Source: Acidobacteriota bacterium (GTDB lineage: Bacteria; Actinomycetota; Acidimicrobiia; Acidimicrobiales; SHLQ01). Taken from it: 6,868 nt of DNA. This document shows positions 1 through 5,478 of the stretch, one piece after another. Position 1 is the first letter of the stretch. Each line of letters opens with the position of its first letter. The DNA lies in NCBI GenBank assembly GCA_022562835.1, contig JADFOM010000137.1:1-6868 (forward strand), read 5' to 3'. The translations under genes and the position numbers were made by a program. The notes below the pieces were generated by a model. That model saw only the letters and a program-made list of their open reading frames with translations, was not told the DNA's origin and did no database searches.

Positions 1-291
1 GCGTTTCGCCCTCACGGCGCAGTGGTTGACATCGGACGGAGTTTCGCACCCATGCTGCCATGGCGTTCCGACGCCCGAGAAGAGCGTCGAATCGAGAGGA
101 TTTCGCAGCAGATTTCAGAGGTCGGCGAACTCGGTCTGCATCGCGACTTCACGCCCGACGCAGTCATCGCCCTCGACCGCGAGCTCGGCATTGTCGACGA
201 CGTGACCCCGCCGGACGGATATCCCGGATCGTCAGGCCTACTGTTGTCGGACACATTCGCCAACTCGAACACCGCTGGTGAACAGGGATGA
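1..291 (+). CDS. 3' end of an unidentified gene upstream of the LivG-like ATPase
   Basis: The reading frame is open from the first base to a TGA at 289-291, so this is the last 96 or so codons of a gene that starts outside the window. The visible part is hydrophilic and rich in charged residues (for example EERRIERI), with no membrane helix and no motif I recognise; it ends in a low-complexity, probably disordered tail. Its stop overlaps the ATG of the LivG-like gene (ATGA at 288-291), which implies co-transcription and translational coupling. By position it could be the cytoplasmic tail of the transporter's membrane component, but such a long soluble tail would be unusual for LivH or LivM, so this is only inference. 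An internal ATG at 52 could also be read as a start, but the frame continues upstream without a stop. Confidence 0.6.
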   Translation, partial: AFRPHGAVVDIGRSFAPMLPWRSDAREERRIERISQQISEVGELGLHRDFTPDAVIALDRELGIVDDVTPPDGYPGSSGLLLSDTFANSNTAGEQG

Positions 292-1064
292 CTTCCATGC
301 CACGACTCGACGTCTCCGACATCGATGTTCAATTCGGAGGCCTTCAGGCCCTCTCCCAAGCCACCGTAAGCGTCGACCACGGACAAATCTGCGGCTTGAT
401 CGGGCCTAACGGAGCCGGCAAAACCACGTTGTTCAACGTCATCACCGGCATGCAGACGCCGACAGGCGGTCAGGTAACCATTCACCACGGCGACGGCACG
501 ACGGCCGATCTCACCAAGGCCGCCGTGCACAAACGCACACGCGCGGGCATCGCTCGAACCTTTCAAAAGCTCGAGGTGTTCAACACGCTGTCCGCCCGCG
601 ACAACGTGTTGGTGGCCGCCGAGTTGAGACAGCGCTGGGACCGCTCCGGGCCGCCGCCGGGCGAACGCGCCGATGAGATCCTCGAGCGCGTCGGCATAGC
701 AGACGTGGCAGAGATCACCGTCGGTACGCTGCCAACCGGTACCGCCCGTCTCGTCGAGCTAGCCAGAGCGCTTGCAACCGAGCCCCTCTTCCTTCTGCTC
801 GACGAGCCGTCCTCTGGTCTCAACGAAGAAGAAACTGAGGAAATGGGAGCCATGCTCCGTGCCCTTGTAGGCGACGGCTTGGGTGTGCTTCTCGTCGAGC
901 ACGACATGTCATTCGTCATGAAACTGTGCGATCACATCTACGTGCTCGACTTCGGGGAGATCATCGCGGCCGGCGCTCCCGCAGAAATCCAGGAAGACCC
1001 ACAGGTACAGGCCGCCTATCTAGGCGCCGACATGGCCGACGAAAATGGAGACTCCGATGGATGA
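288..1064 (+). CDS. livG: LivG-like ABC transporter ATP-binding protein (branched-chain amino acid type)
   Basis: This is a cytoplasmic ATPase of 258 residues, the usual size for LivG, which hydrolyses ATP to drive import through LivH/LivM-type permeases. Visible motifs in order are Walker A GPNGAGKTT (39-47), Q-loop Gln93 in RTFQ, a signature region LPTGTARL (148-155), Walker B ending in Asp172-Glu173, the D-loop after SSGLN, and the H-switch His205 in VEHDM. The end has the family's typical AYLG. The signature departs from LSGGQ; LivG proteins commonly have an LPxG form, so it is probably functional. The ATG at 288 overlaps the previous stop; an ATG at 297 with AGGG at 284-287 at better spacing is an alternative start, giving 255 residues. 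The gene overlaps the LivF-like gene, with which it should form a heterodimer. The substrate is unknown: this family also carries amides, urea and aromatic acids. Confidence 0.92.
   Translation: MTSMPRLDVSDIDVQFGGLQALSQATVSVDHGQICGLIGPNGAGKTTLFNVITGMQTPTGGQVTIHHGDGTTADLTKAAVHKRTRAGIARTFQKLEVFNTLSARDNVLVAAELRQRWDRSGPPPGERADEILERVGIADVAEITVGTLPTGTARLVELARALATEPLFLLLDEPSSGLNEEETEEMGAMLRALVGDGLGVLLVEHDMSFVMKLCDHIYVLDFGEIIAAGAPAEIQEDPQVQAAYLGADMADENGDSDG
1047..1050 (+). promoter_or_regulatory. Ribosome binding site that decides the LivF-like start
   Basis: GGAG lies inside the end of the LivG-like gene, six bases before the ATG at 1057. The in-frame ATG at 1045 has no purine-rich site at a usable distance. 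This favours the start at 1057. Confidence 0.6.
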
Positions 1065-1776
1065 GCAGGTCCCGGTTCTCGAGTTCCTCGGAGTTCGCGC
1101 CGGATACGGCAGCATCGACGTGCTACACGGCGTCGACTTCGCGATTGCCCCGGGTCAGGTCTACGCATTGCTGGGACCAAACGGTGCCGGCAAAACTACA
1201 ACGCTCGGAGTCGCTAGCGGTCAAATCACCCCCTCTGCAGGCAGCGTGATGATAATGGGAACCGAGATCAACCACGTTCGGCCCGACGCTCTCGCACGCG
1301 CCGGCGTCTGCCTCGTACCCGAGGGCCGCGGGATCTTCCCAAACCTCACGGTGAACGACAATCTGCGCATGTTCACGTTCGACGGCACCTCCTTCTCCGA
1401 CATCAAGGAACGAGCCTTCAGCCAGTTCCCCCGTCTCGCCGAACGTCGCTCACAACTAGCCGGGACGCTTTCGGGTGGCGAACAACAGATGCTCTCCATG
1501 TCACGTGCCTTGGCGACGAACCCGGCATTGCTGATGCTCGACGAGCTCTCGATGGGTCTGGCGCCGCTGATTGTCGCAGAACTCTACGAACGGGTTGCCG
1601 AACTTGCAGACTCGGGCCTTTCGATTCTCATCGTCGAGCAGTTCGCACAATCGGTACTTGGCGTCGCGGACACAGCCGCGATCATGTTGCACGGGTCTAT
1701 TCAACGGGTCGGCGATCCTGCGGTCATCGCCGAGGAACTGACCGCAGCGTACCTCGGCGCCGGTTTCGACGAATGA
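1057..1776 (+). CDS. livF: LivF-like ABC transporter ATP-binding protein (branched-chain amino acid type)
   Basis: This is the second ATPase of the transporter, 239 residues from the chosen start. It has Walker A GPNGAGKTT (40-48), the LivF-typical LVPEGRGIFPNLTV (86-99), a canonical signature LSGGEQQ (138-144), Walker B LLMLDE (158-163) followed by LSMGLAP, and VEQF, where Gln replaces the H-switch His. That Gln and the PEGR motif are characteristic of LivF and separate it from LivG. It starts inside the end of the LivG-like gene (8-bp overlap), so the two are almost certainly co-expressed; they should sit together beneath a LivH/LivM-type permease pair. No permease or binding-protein gene follows, so those parts must be upstream of the window or elsewhere. 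An ATG at 1045 would add four residues. Confidence 0.93.
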   Translation: MDEQVPVLEFLGVRAGYGSIDVLHGVDFAIAPGQVYALLGPNGAGKTTTLGVASGQITPSAGSVMIMGTEINHVRPDALARAGVCLVPEGRGIFPNLTVNDNLRMFTFDGTSFSDIKERAFSQFPRLAERRSQLAGTLSGGEQQMLSMSRALATNPALLMLDELSMGLAPLIVAELYERVAELADSGLSILIVEQFAQSVLGVADTAAIMLHGSIQRVGDPAVIAEELTAAYLGAGFDE

Positions 1777-1826
1777 CCTCGAAACGTAGAACACTTAGCA
1801 GGGGATCGAGAGATTCCATGACCATG

Positions 1827-1831
1827 AGGAG
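1827..1831 (+). promoter_or_regulatory. Ribosome binding site for a GTG-started small membrane protein
   Basis: AGGAG sits six bases before the GTG at 1838. No in-frame ATG lies nearby upstream, so this site fixes a GTG start. It lies within a tiny 7-codon ORF (1818-1841) whose TGA overlaps the GTG. Confidence 0.65.
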
Positions 1832-1837
1832 CCAAGA

Positions 1838-2242
1838 GTGAGCGACGACAAAACAAACGCTGCGGGACAGAAGCGGCTCGACGAGTTCGCAGAAGAGGTC
1901 AAGGATCTCAACGTCAGCGGTGGCCTCGCCAACCCAGAGCGGACCGGTTCGATCGTCGGCATCGTATTGATGGTCATCGGTACCATCGCGACGGTCTTCT
2001 ACAGCATTGTGAAGCAGGGTGACTTGTCGGCATCGGGCACCGACGATCAACTCCACGAGTTGATCCAGGCCACGAACAACACATGGTTCGCAATCTGGGG
2101 GCTAGCACTGATCGTCATCGGTGCCGCGCTGTGGATTCGCAACTCGTTAACGCGCTACTTGCGCTACTGGCTGATCCGTATGATCTACGAGGACCGCGCT
2201 AATACCGACCGCCTGATCGAGGCCTTGCGCGACCGCGACTAA
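1838..2242 (+). CDS. Small two-helix membrane protein of unknown function
   Basis: I do not recognise this 134-residue protein. It has a charged N-terminal segment (1-36), a first transmembrane helix around 39-57, a short polar loop (58-82), a second helix around 83-100, and a basic then mixed-charge C-terminal tail. The tail begins with arginine- and aromatic-rich sequence (RYLRYWLIR), likely to lie along the membrane. By the positive-inside rule both termini are probably cytoplasmic. There is no signal peptide and no catalytic motif. It begins 61 bp after the LivF-like gene and ends 44 bp before the amidohydrolase, all in the same direction, so it may belong to the same transcript. It could be an accessory subunit of the transporter or a protein partnering the amidohydrolase; both are guesses. 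The start is GTG with a good AGGAG site. Confidence 0.75.
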   Translation: MSDDKTNAAGQKRLDEFAEEVKDLNVSGGLANPERTGSIVGIVLMVIGTIATVFYSIVKQGDLSASGTDDQLHELIQATNNTWFAIWGLALIVIGAALWIRNSLTRYLRYWLIRMIYEDRANTDRLIEALRDRD

Positions 2243-2245
2243 GCG

Positions 2246-2267
2246 TTGCGAACAAGACCTCTCGCAA
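2246..2267 (+). repeat. Short inverted repeat upstream of the amidohydrolase gene
   Basis: TTGCGA (2246-2251) and TCGCAA (2262-2267) are perfect 6-bp arms separated by 10 bp. They fill about half of the 44-bp gap between the small membrane protein and the amidohydrolase gene. The 22-bp dyad could be an operator or a weak hairpin. It has no T-run after it, so it is not a good intrinsic terminator. Arms this short may arise by chance. Confidence 0.4.
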
Positions 2268-2286
2268 GGATTGATAGGACTCTCAT

Positions 2287-3159
2287 ATGAGCAACCCATG
2301 GCCCGACGGACTCGGCATCATCGACACGATGATCGCCTTCCCGGCGACCGACTTCAAGATGTACGACTTCATCCGCAAGCAGGTAAAGGACAAGGAATCG
2401 AAAGAGGAATTCGACTTCCCCGTCGAGTACATGTTCAAGAACGTGCCGAAGGAGCTCTACGGGAACGACGACCCGATCTCGATCACGTTGCACGAGATGG
2501 ACCGCTTTGGGATCGAGATCGGTCTCGTAGGTGTTGGCGACGAGGTTTCCCAGAAGGCGCTGAAGGACCATCCGAACCGTTTCATTGCGCAGGGCCACGC
2601 CGATCCCAACGACGGCATGGACGGTATTCGCCGCATTGTCCAGCAATACGAGGAGTACGGCATTCGCTCGGTCGGCGCGTTTCCCGCCGGCTGCAACCCA
2701 CAGGTACCTATAAACGACGCGAAGTTCTACCCGTATTACGCAAAGTGCGTAGAGCTCGACATTCCCATCTTCGTCTGTGCCGGGGTACCCGGTCCGCGCT
2801 TCCCAGCGGCCTGTCAGCACGTCGAACTGATCGATCAGGTCATGTACGACTTCCCCGAACTGGTTTTTGTCACCCGCCACGGTTGCGAACCGTGGGAGAA
2901 GCTGGCAATGAAGCTGATGCTCAAGTGGCCAAACCTCTACTACTCAACATCGGCGTTCGCACCGAAGTACTACCCCGAAGAGATCGTGAAGTACGCCAAC
3001 ACACGCGGCGCCGACAAGGTGATTTATGCGGGTTACTTCCCAATGGGTCTATCGCTCGAACGCATCATGAGTGACATGGTCGACGTGCCGTTCAAAGAAG
3101 ACGTCTGGCCCAAGTTTTTGCGCGGTAATGCCGCCAAGATCCTCAAGATCGACCAGTAG
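2287..3159 (+). CDS. Amidohydrolase-2 family protein with a degenerate metal site
   Basis: This 290-residue protein has the TIM-barrel pattern of the amidohydrolase-2 family (relatives of ACMSD and gamma-resorcylate decarboxylase), whose members use a metal to hydrolyse or decarboxylate small, often aromatic, substrates. Family landmarks are HPNRF (95-99), the HG...EPW segment (198-203), PNLYYSTSA (215-223) and the closing NAAKIL (281-286). The metal ligands are largely missing. Where the first strand normally reads D-T-H-x-H it reads DTMIA (13-17). The usual His of the mid-barrel strand aligns with Cys164 in FVCAG. The GSDYP aspartate position reads AGYFP (248-252). Only His198 remains. It may be catalytic by another mechanism, a binding or structural protein, or part of an actinobacterial subfamily that shares these changes. 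The ATG has AGGA at 2276-2279. The next gene follows after 16 bp. Confidence 0.85.
   Translation: MSNPWPDGLGIIDTMIAFPATDFKMYDFIRKQVKDKESKEEFDFPVEYMFKNVPKELYGNDDPISITLHEMDRFGIEIGLVGVGDEVSQKALKDHPNRFIAQGHADPNDGMDGIRRIVQQYEEYGIRSVGAFPAGCNPQVPINDAKFYPYYAKCVELDIPIFVCAGVPGPRFPAACQHVELIDQVMYDFPELVFVTRHGCEPWEKLAMKLMLKWPNLYYSTSAFAPKYYPEEIVKYANTRGADKVIYAGYFPMGLSLERIMSDMVDVPFKEDVWPKFLRGNAAKILKIDQ
2877..2895 (+). repeat. Near-perfect palindrome inside the amidohydrolase gene
   Basis: Eight-base arms CCACGGTT (2877-2884) and AACCGTGG (2888-2895) flank a GCG centre. They encode the conserved HGCEPW segment around His198, so protein constraint may explain part of the symmetry. The RNA would form a tight 8-bp hairpin. 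Confidence 0.45.
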
Positions 3160-3175
3160 TAGTCTCTCGATCGCT

Positions 3176-3910
3176 ATGAATGATGATGTGAACTATCTCG
3201 CAGCGATTAGAACAGAGGGCGATCGACTGGGCCGGTTCGCCGGTAGCGATCCATCGATTCGGGTGCCGACCTGCCCCGAATTTGACCTTGCAGGCCTCCT
3301 CGAACACATCGGATGGGTATGGGCCTTCGTCACCGCGCAATTGCGCGCCGAGGATCCCCTCAGCCCCGCATCGCCAGGAGCCGAGGGCGCGCCTGGCGAC
3401 GACGAGTCGCCCGGTGAATGGCTCCGCACCCGTCTCGGCGAGCTCCTGGCCGCGCTGGACGAGGCTGGCACCGACACCCCCATGTGGACCTTCGGTTCCG
3501 ACCAAACTTCGGATTTCTACCATCGACGCATGGCTCACGAATCCGCCCTACACCGCTGGGACGCGGACAACGCCATCAACGCTGCGTCCGCCGTGCCGAT
3601 CGACCGTGTCCTCGCGCTTGACGGCATCGACGAAATTGCAGATTTTGGGATGACTCGCTCGCTGCAACGCGAAGGTTCGGTCGCACCGACCGGATCACTG
3701 CATCTACATGCAACCGACGGCGACGGCGAGTGGACCTTTGAGCTCATCGATGGCTCCGTCGCGATGTCGCACGGCCATTCCAAAGGCGATGCGGCGGTTC
3801 GCGGAGCAGTATCGGACCTGCTGTTGTTCATTTGGGGCCGTGGCCGGGCCAGGTGTGAACTCTTCGGCGACGAGACCGTGGCCGACCAATGGGCGGCGCT
3901 CGCCCCCTGA
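3176..3910 (+). CDS. Maleylpyruvate isomerase family mycothiol-dependent protein (MDMPI)
   Basis: At 244 residues this matches the MDMPI (TIGR03083) layout: an N-terminal DinB-like four-helix domain (about 5-150) and a C-terminal SCP2-like MDMPI_C domain (about 155-240). The N-terminal metal triad is visible as His44 in LLEHIGW, with Glu122 and His126 in HESALHRWDA; these align with the zinc ligands of the characterised mycothiol-dependent maleylpyruvate isomerase of Corynebacterium. VPTCPEFDL (30-38) is another family hallmark. The true substrate is uncertain, because most family members are uncharacterised mycothiol-linked transferases or isomerases. Residues 60-80 form an acidic, Pro/Gly/Ser-rich loop that looks like an insertion. 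The ATG at 3176 gives the expected N-terminus; there is no clear ribosome binding site, so translation may be coupled to the amidohydrolase gene 16 bp upstream. The frame is also open upstream of 3176, but that part overlaps the amidohydrolase. Confidence 0.88.
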   Translation: MNDDVNYLAAIRTEGDRLGRFAGSDPSIRVPTCPEFDLAGLLEHIGWVWAFVTAQLRAEDPLSPASPGAEGAPGDDESPGEWLRTRLGELLAALDEAGTDTPMWTFGSDQTSDFYHRRMAHESALHRWDADNAINAASAVPIDRVLALDGIDEIADFGMTRSLQREGSVAPTGSLHLHATDGDGEWTFELIDGSVAMSHGHSKGDAAVRGAVSDLLLFIWGRGRARCELFGDETVADQWAALAP

Positions 3911-4578
3911 ATGCCGATCGTGTTGCCGCAGCGCTGATCTTCGCGACGCTGATCGCGGGTTGCTCTGGGACCGCATCGATCGATCCTGCCGCCATCGCCG
4001 ACCAGCGCTCGGTCGGCATCACTGCGACCGGCTGTGGACCGACGCCGGCGTTCGGGGCGGGAGCGGTCATCGGCGATGGACTGATCGCCACATCCGCGCA
4101 TGTGGTCGCGGGTGCTACAGGTCTCGTCGTACAAACCCATGACGGCGAGACCCACGCTGCGCACACCGTTGCGATCGACCCTGACCAAGATGTTGCCCTG
4201 ATCGAGGCCTCCGAGCTGGACATCGAACCGATCGAGATCGGTGAGGCCGACGCAGGTGATCAGGTCACCTTTGTCGGATTCCGCGACGGCGAGCGCGAAC
4301 GCCGGTCGGCCGAGATACGTAGACGAGTCAATCTCAGCACCGGTGACATCTACAGGGCCGGCGACGTGGACCGTCCTGGCTATGAGTTACGCGGATCGAT
4401 CGACAGCGGGGACTCCGGAGCAATCCTGGTCAATGACCAAGGCGAGGCGGTCGGTGTCATCTGGTCCTCGAGCATCCGTGTCGATGATCGCGGGTGGGCC
4501 GTGCGCATGGAGGCAGTAGCTGACCTGATCATGGATCCTGGAACAGATCCCGGCGACTTCGAATGTGCGCCTGGGTGA
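3889..4578 (+). CDS. Secreted lipoprotein-type trypsin-like serine protease
   Basis: This 229-residue protein has a short N-region, a hydrophobic stretch VAAALIFATLIAG (12-24) and a lipobox LIAGC (21-25), so Cys25 would be lipid-anchored and the rest would act outside the membrane. The mature part has a chymotrypsin-fold triad: His71 in TSAHVV, Asp101 in DQDVALIE, and Ser176 in GDSGA (174-178). This is the pattern of HtrA/Deg-like proteases, but no PDZ domain follows, so it is a minimal single-domain form. Cys49 and Cys226 could form a disulfide. The start ATG overlaps the end of the MDMPI gene by 22 bp; no other in-frame ATG or GTG fits before the signal peptide, and the ribosome binding site is weak. 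It may process or quality-control extracytoplasmic proteins; the target is unknown. Confidence 0.85.
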   Translation: MGGARPLNADRVAAALIFATLIAGCSGTASIDPAAIADQRSVGITATGCGPTPAFGAGAVIGDGLIATSAHVVAGATGLVVQTHDGETHAAHTVAIDPDQDVALIEASELDIEPIEIGEADAGDQVTFVGFRDGERERRSAEIRRRVNLSTGDIYRAGDVDRPGYELRGSIDSGDSGAILVNDQGEAVGVIWSSSIRVDDRGWAVRMEAVADLIMDPGTDPGDFECAPG

Positions 4579-4598
4579 AAGCCCTCTAGGCCCCCGTT

Positions 4599-4624
4599 GA
4601 GCGGTGGCCCGGGCGGGCCCGCTC
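4599..4624 (+). terminator. GC-rich hairpin between convergent genes, likely terminator
   Basis: GAGCG (4599-4603) pairs with CGCTC (4620-4624); after a 2-base GT bulge, GGCCC (4606-4610) pairs with GGGCC (4615-4619) around a GGGC loop. It lies in the 81-bp gap between the converging protease and membrane-protein genes. Neither side carries a T-run, so termination would be of the tailless type described for high-GC actinobacteria. It could serve both directions. Confidence 0.55.
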
Positions 4625-4659
4625 CACTGGATCACACCGGCTCATCTTCGTCGATCGGC

Positions 4660-5361
4660 CTAACGACCGACGAGCGGTCGGTCCGCTGAGGTATCGGGCG
4701 ACGACGAGACATCAAGCCTCTCGCTCTGCGGTTCGATGACCGACCGGGCAACGTCGCCAGCCGTCAACACGAAGTAGGTAGCCCAACCAATCACACCGAG
4801 CAGCTGGAAACCCTCCTCGAGTAGAACGGTGTCAACGTCGAGGCTGGCACGCCGATCGAGGGCGAGGGAGATGACGATCACGACGACGGAGAGGCCGAGC
4901 ACCGTCTTGCGTGTTCGTAGAATCTCCCTGTGGTTCGACACCGCCCACAACACGCAGACGCAGGCGAGGCCCAGCACCGCGACCGATTTCTTGATACCGA
5001 CAGCGGTTGCCACCGAGTAGTGCAGTCCAAAGATCTCGTTGAGCATCAACAACGCTGTCAGCAGGCCTGACTGTCTAAGAAAGCTCGAGGCCCGATCACG
5101 CCCAGCGAGATGGGCAACAAAAGACCCTCCAAATGCAGCGGTCACCGCAACCCCCCACGCACAAAGTGAGGCATAGCCGACCAGACCTGCATACCAGGGA
5201 AGGCCGGCACTGATAGCAAGTGGCTCGACCAACAACCGCTGTTGCGCCTCGCCGGTGGATGCGATCATCAACAATAGGGCTAATGCAACAGCCCAGCAGC
5301 CGAGGAGCGGCGCCAGGACGCGAATTTCGTCGGCGAACACAAACCCGCGGCGTCGCTCCAT
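4660..5361 (-). CDS. Six-helix integral membrane protein of unknown function
   Basis: This 233-residue protein has hydrophobic helices at roughly 14-35, 57-80, 98-118, 123-142, 152-168 and 184-200, with a polar, likely disordered C-terminal tail (205-233). Charged or polar residues occur within the membrane region: Asn108, Glu109 and His114 in LNEIFGLHY on helix 3, and Glu182-Glu183 just before helix 6 in EEGFQLLG. I take these as the functional core, but I do not recognise the family firmly and give no function. It is the only leftward gene, convergent with the protease and divergent from the lactonase. The ATG at 5361 has no clear ribosome binding site. A GTG eight codons in is an alternative start, but the charged N-terminal segment MERRR suits the cytoplasmic side. 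Confidence 0.78.
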   Translation of the reverse strand: MERRRGFVFADEIRVLAPLLGCWAVALALLLMIASTGEAQQRLLVEPLAISAGLPWYAGLVGYASLCAWGVAVTAAFGGSFVAHLAGRDRASSFLRQSGLLTALLMLNEIFGLHYSVATAVGIKKSVAVLGLACVCVLWAVSNHREILRTRKTVLGLSVVVIVISLALDRRASLDVDTVLLEEGFQLLGVIGWATYFVLTAGDVARSVIEPQSERLDVSSSPDTSADRPLVGR

Positions 5362-5478
5362 TTGGTATACATCGGCCGGTCAGCGCGGGGTTTGAGACGC
5401 GGTGGCGCGGTGGCTTCGCTCGCCGGCATGACGGATGCGTTCCGGTCGACAAGACTCAACCCGACTCAGGGGGTTGTC
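5362..5478. promoter_or_regulatory. Divergent intergenic region with likely promoters
   Basis: This 117-bp region separates the leftward membrane protein from the rightward lactonase and should hold promoters for both. On the plus strand TATACA (5366-5371) resembles a -10 element and would place a start site near 5378; no convincing -35 is visible. On the minus strand the same palindromic GTATAC lies only a few bases before the ATG, too close for a normal -10. The lactonase frame stays open through most of it, and an in-frame ATG at 5428 exists. Confidence 0.4.
5457..5476 (+). promoter_or_regulatory. Hairpin covering the lactonase ribosome binding site
   Basis: CAACCC (5457-5462) and GGGTTG (5471-5476) are perfect 6-bp arms around an 8-base loop. 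The right half includes the end of the ribosome binding site AGGGGG (5468-5473), which stands five bases before the ATG at 5479. The folded form would hide the site. CTCAACCC (5455-5462) can instead pair with GGGTTTGAG at 5388-5396 with one bulged T. Both pairings are read directly; a regulatory role is inference. Confidence 0.4.

Noticed and set aside
1045..1056. Earlier ATG for the LivF-like gene
   Set aside because: It lacks a ribosome binding site at a useful distance, whereas the ATG at 1057 has GGAG six bases upstream.
2239..2880. Long leftward ORF of 213 codons opposite the amidohydrolase gene
   Set aside because: It is antisense to a clear family member, shows no recognisable motif, and long antisense frames are common in GC-rich coding DNA.
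2245..2890. GTTGCGAAC present both upstream of and inside the amidohydrolase gene (2245-2253 and 2882-2890)
   Set aside because: Repeated 9-mers are expected many times in a window of this size, so two copies alone are not evidence of a shared binding site.
2877..2895. The 19-bp palindrome in the amidohydrolase gene as a regulatory site
   Set aside because: It encodes a conserved protein segment, and about one such palindrome is expected by chance in this length, so it is listed as a repeat only.
3535..4188. Leftward ORF of 217 codons across the MDMPI and protease genes
   Set aside because: It spans two well-supported rightward genes and its translation is Arg/Ser-rich, low-information sequence typical of a shadow frame.
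5364..5371. Leftward -10 element (TATACC) for a leaderless membrane-protein transcript
   Set aside because: It lies only two bases before the ATG at 5361, too close for transcription to begin at that codon.
5428..5478. N-terminal extension of the lactonase from the ATG at 5428, or from the TTG at 5362
   Set aside because: The added residues have no family character, and the family N-terminus with a strong ribosome binding site begins at 5479.
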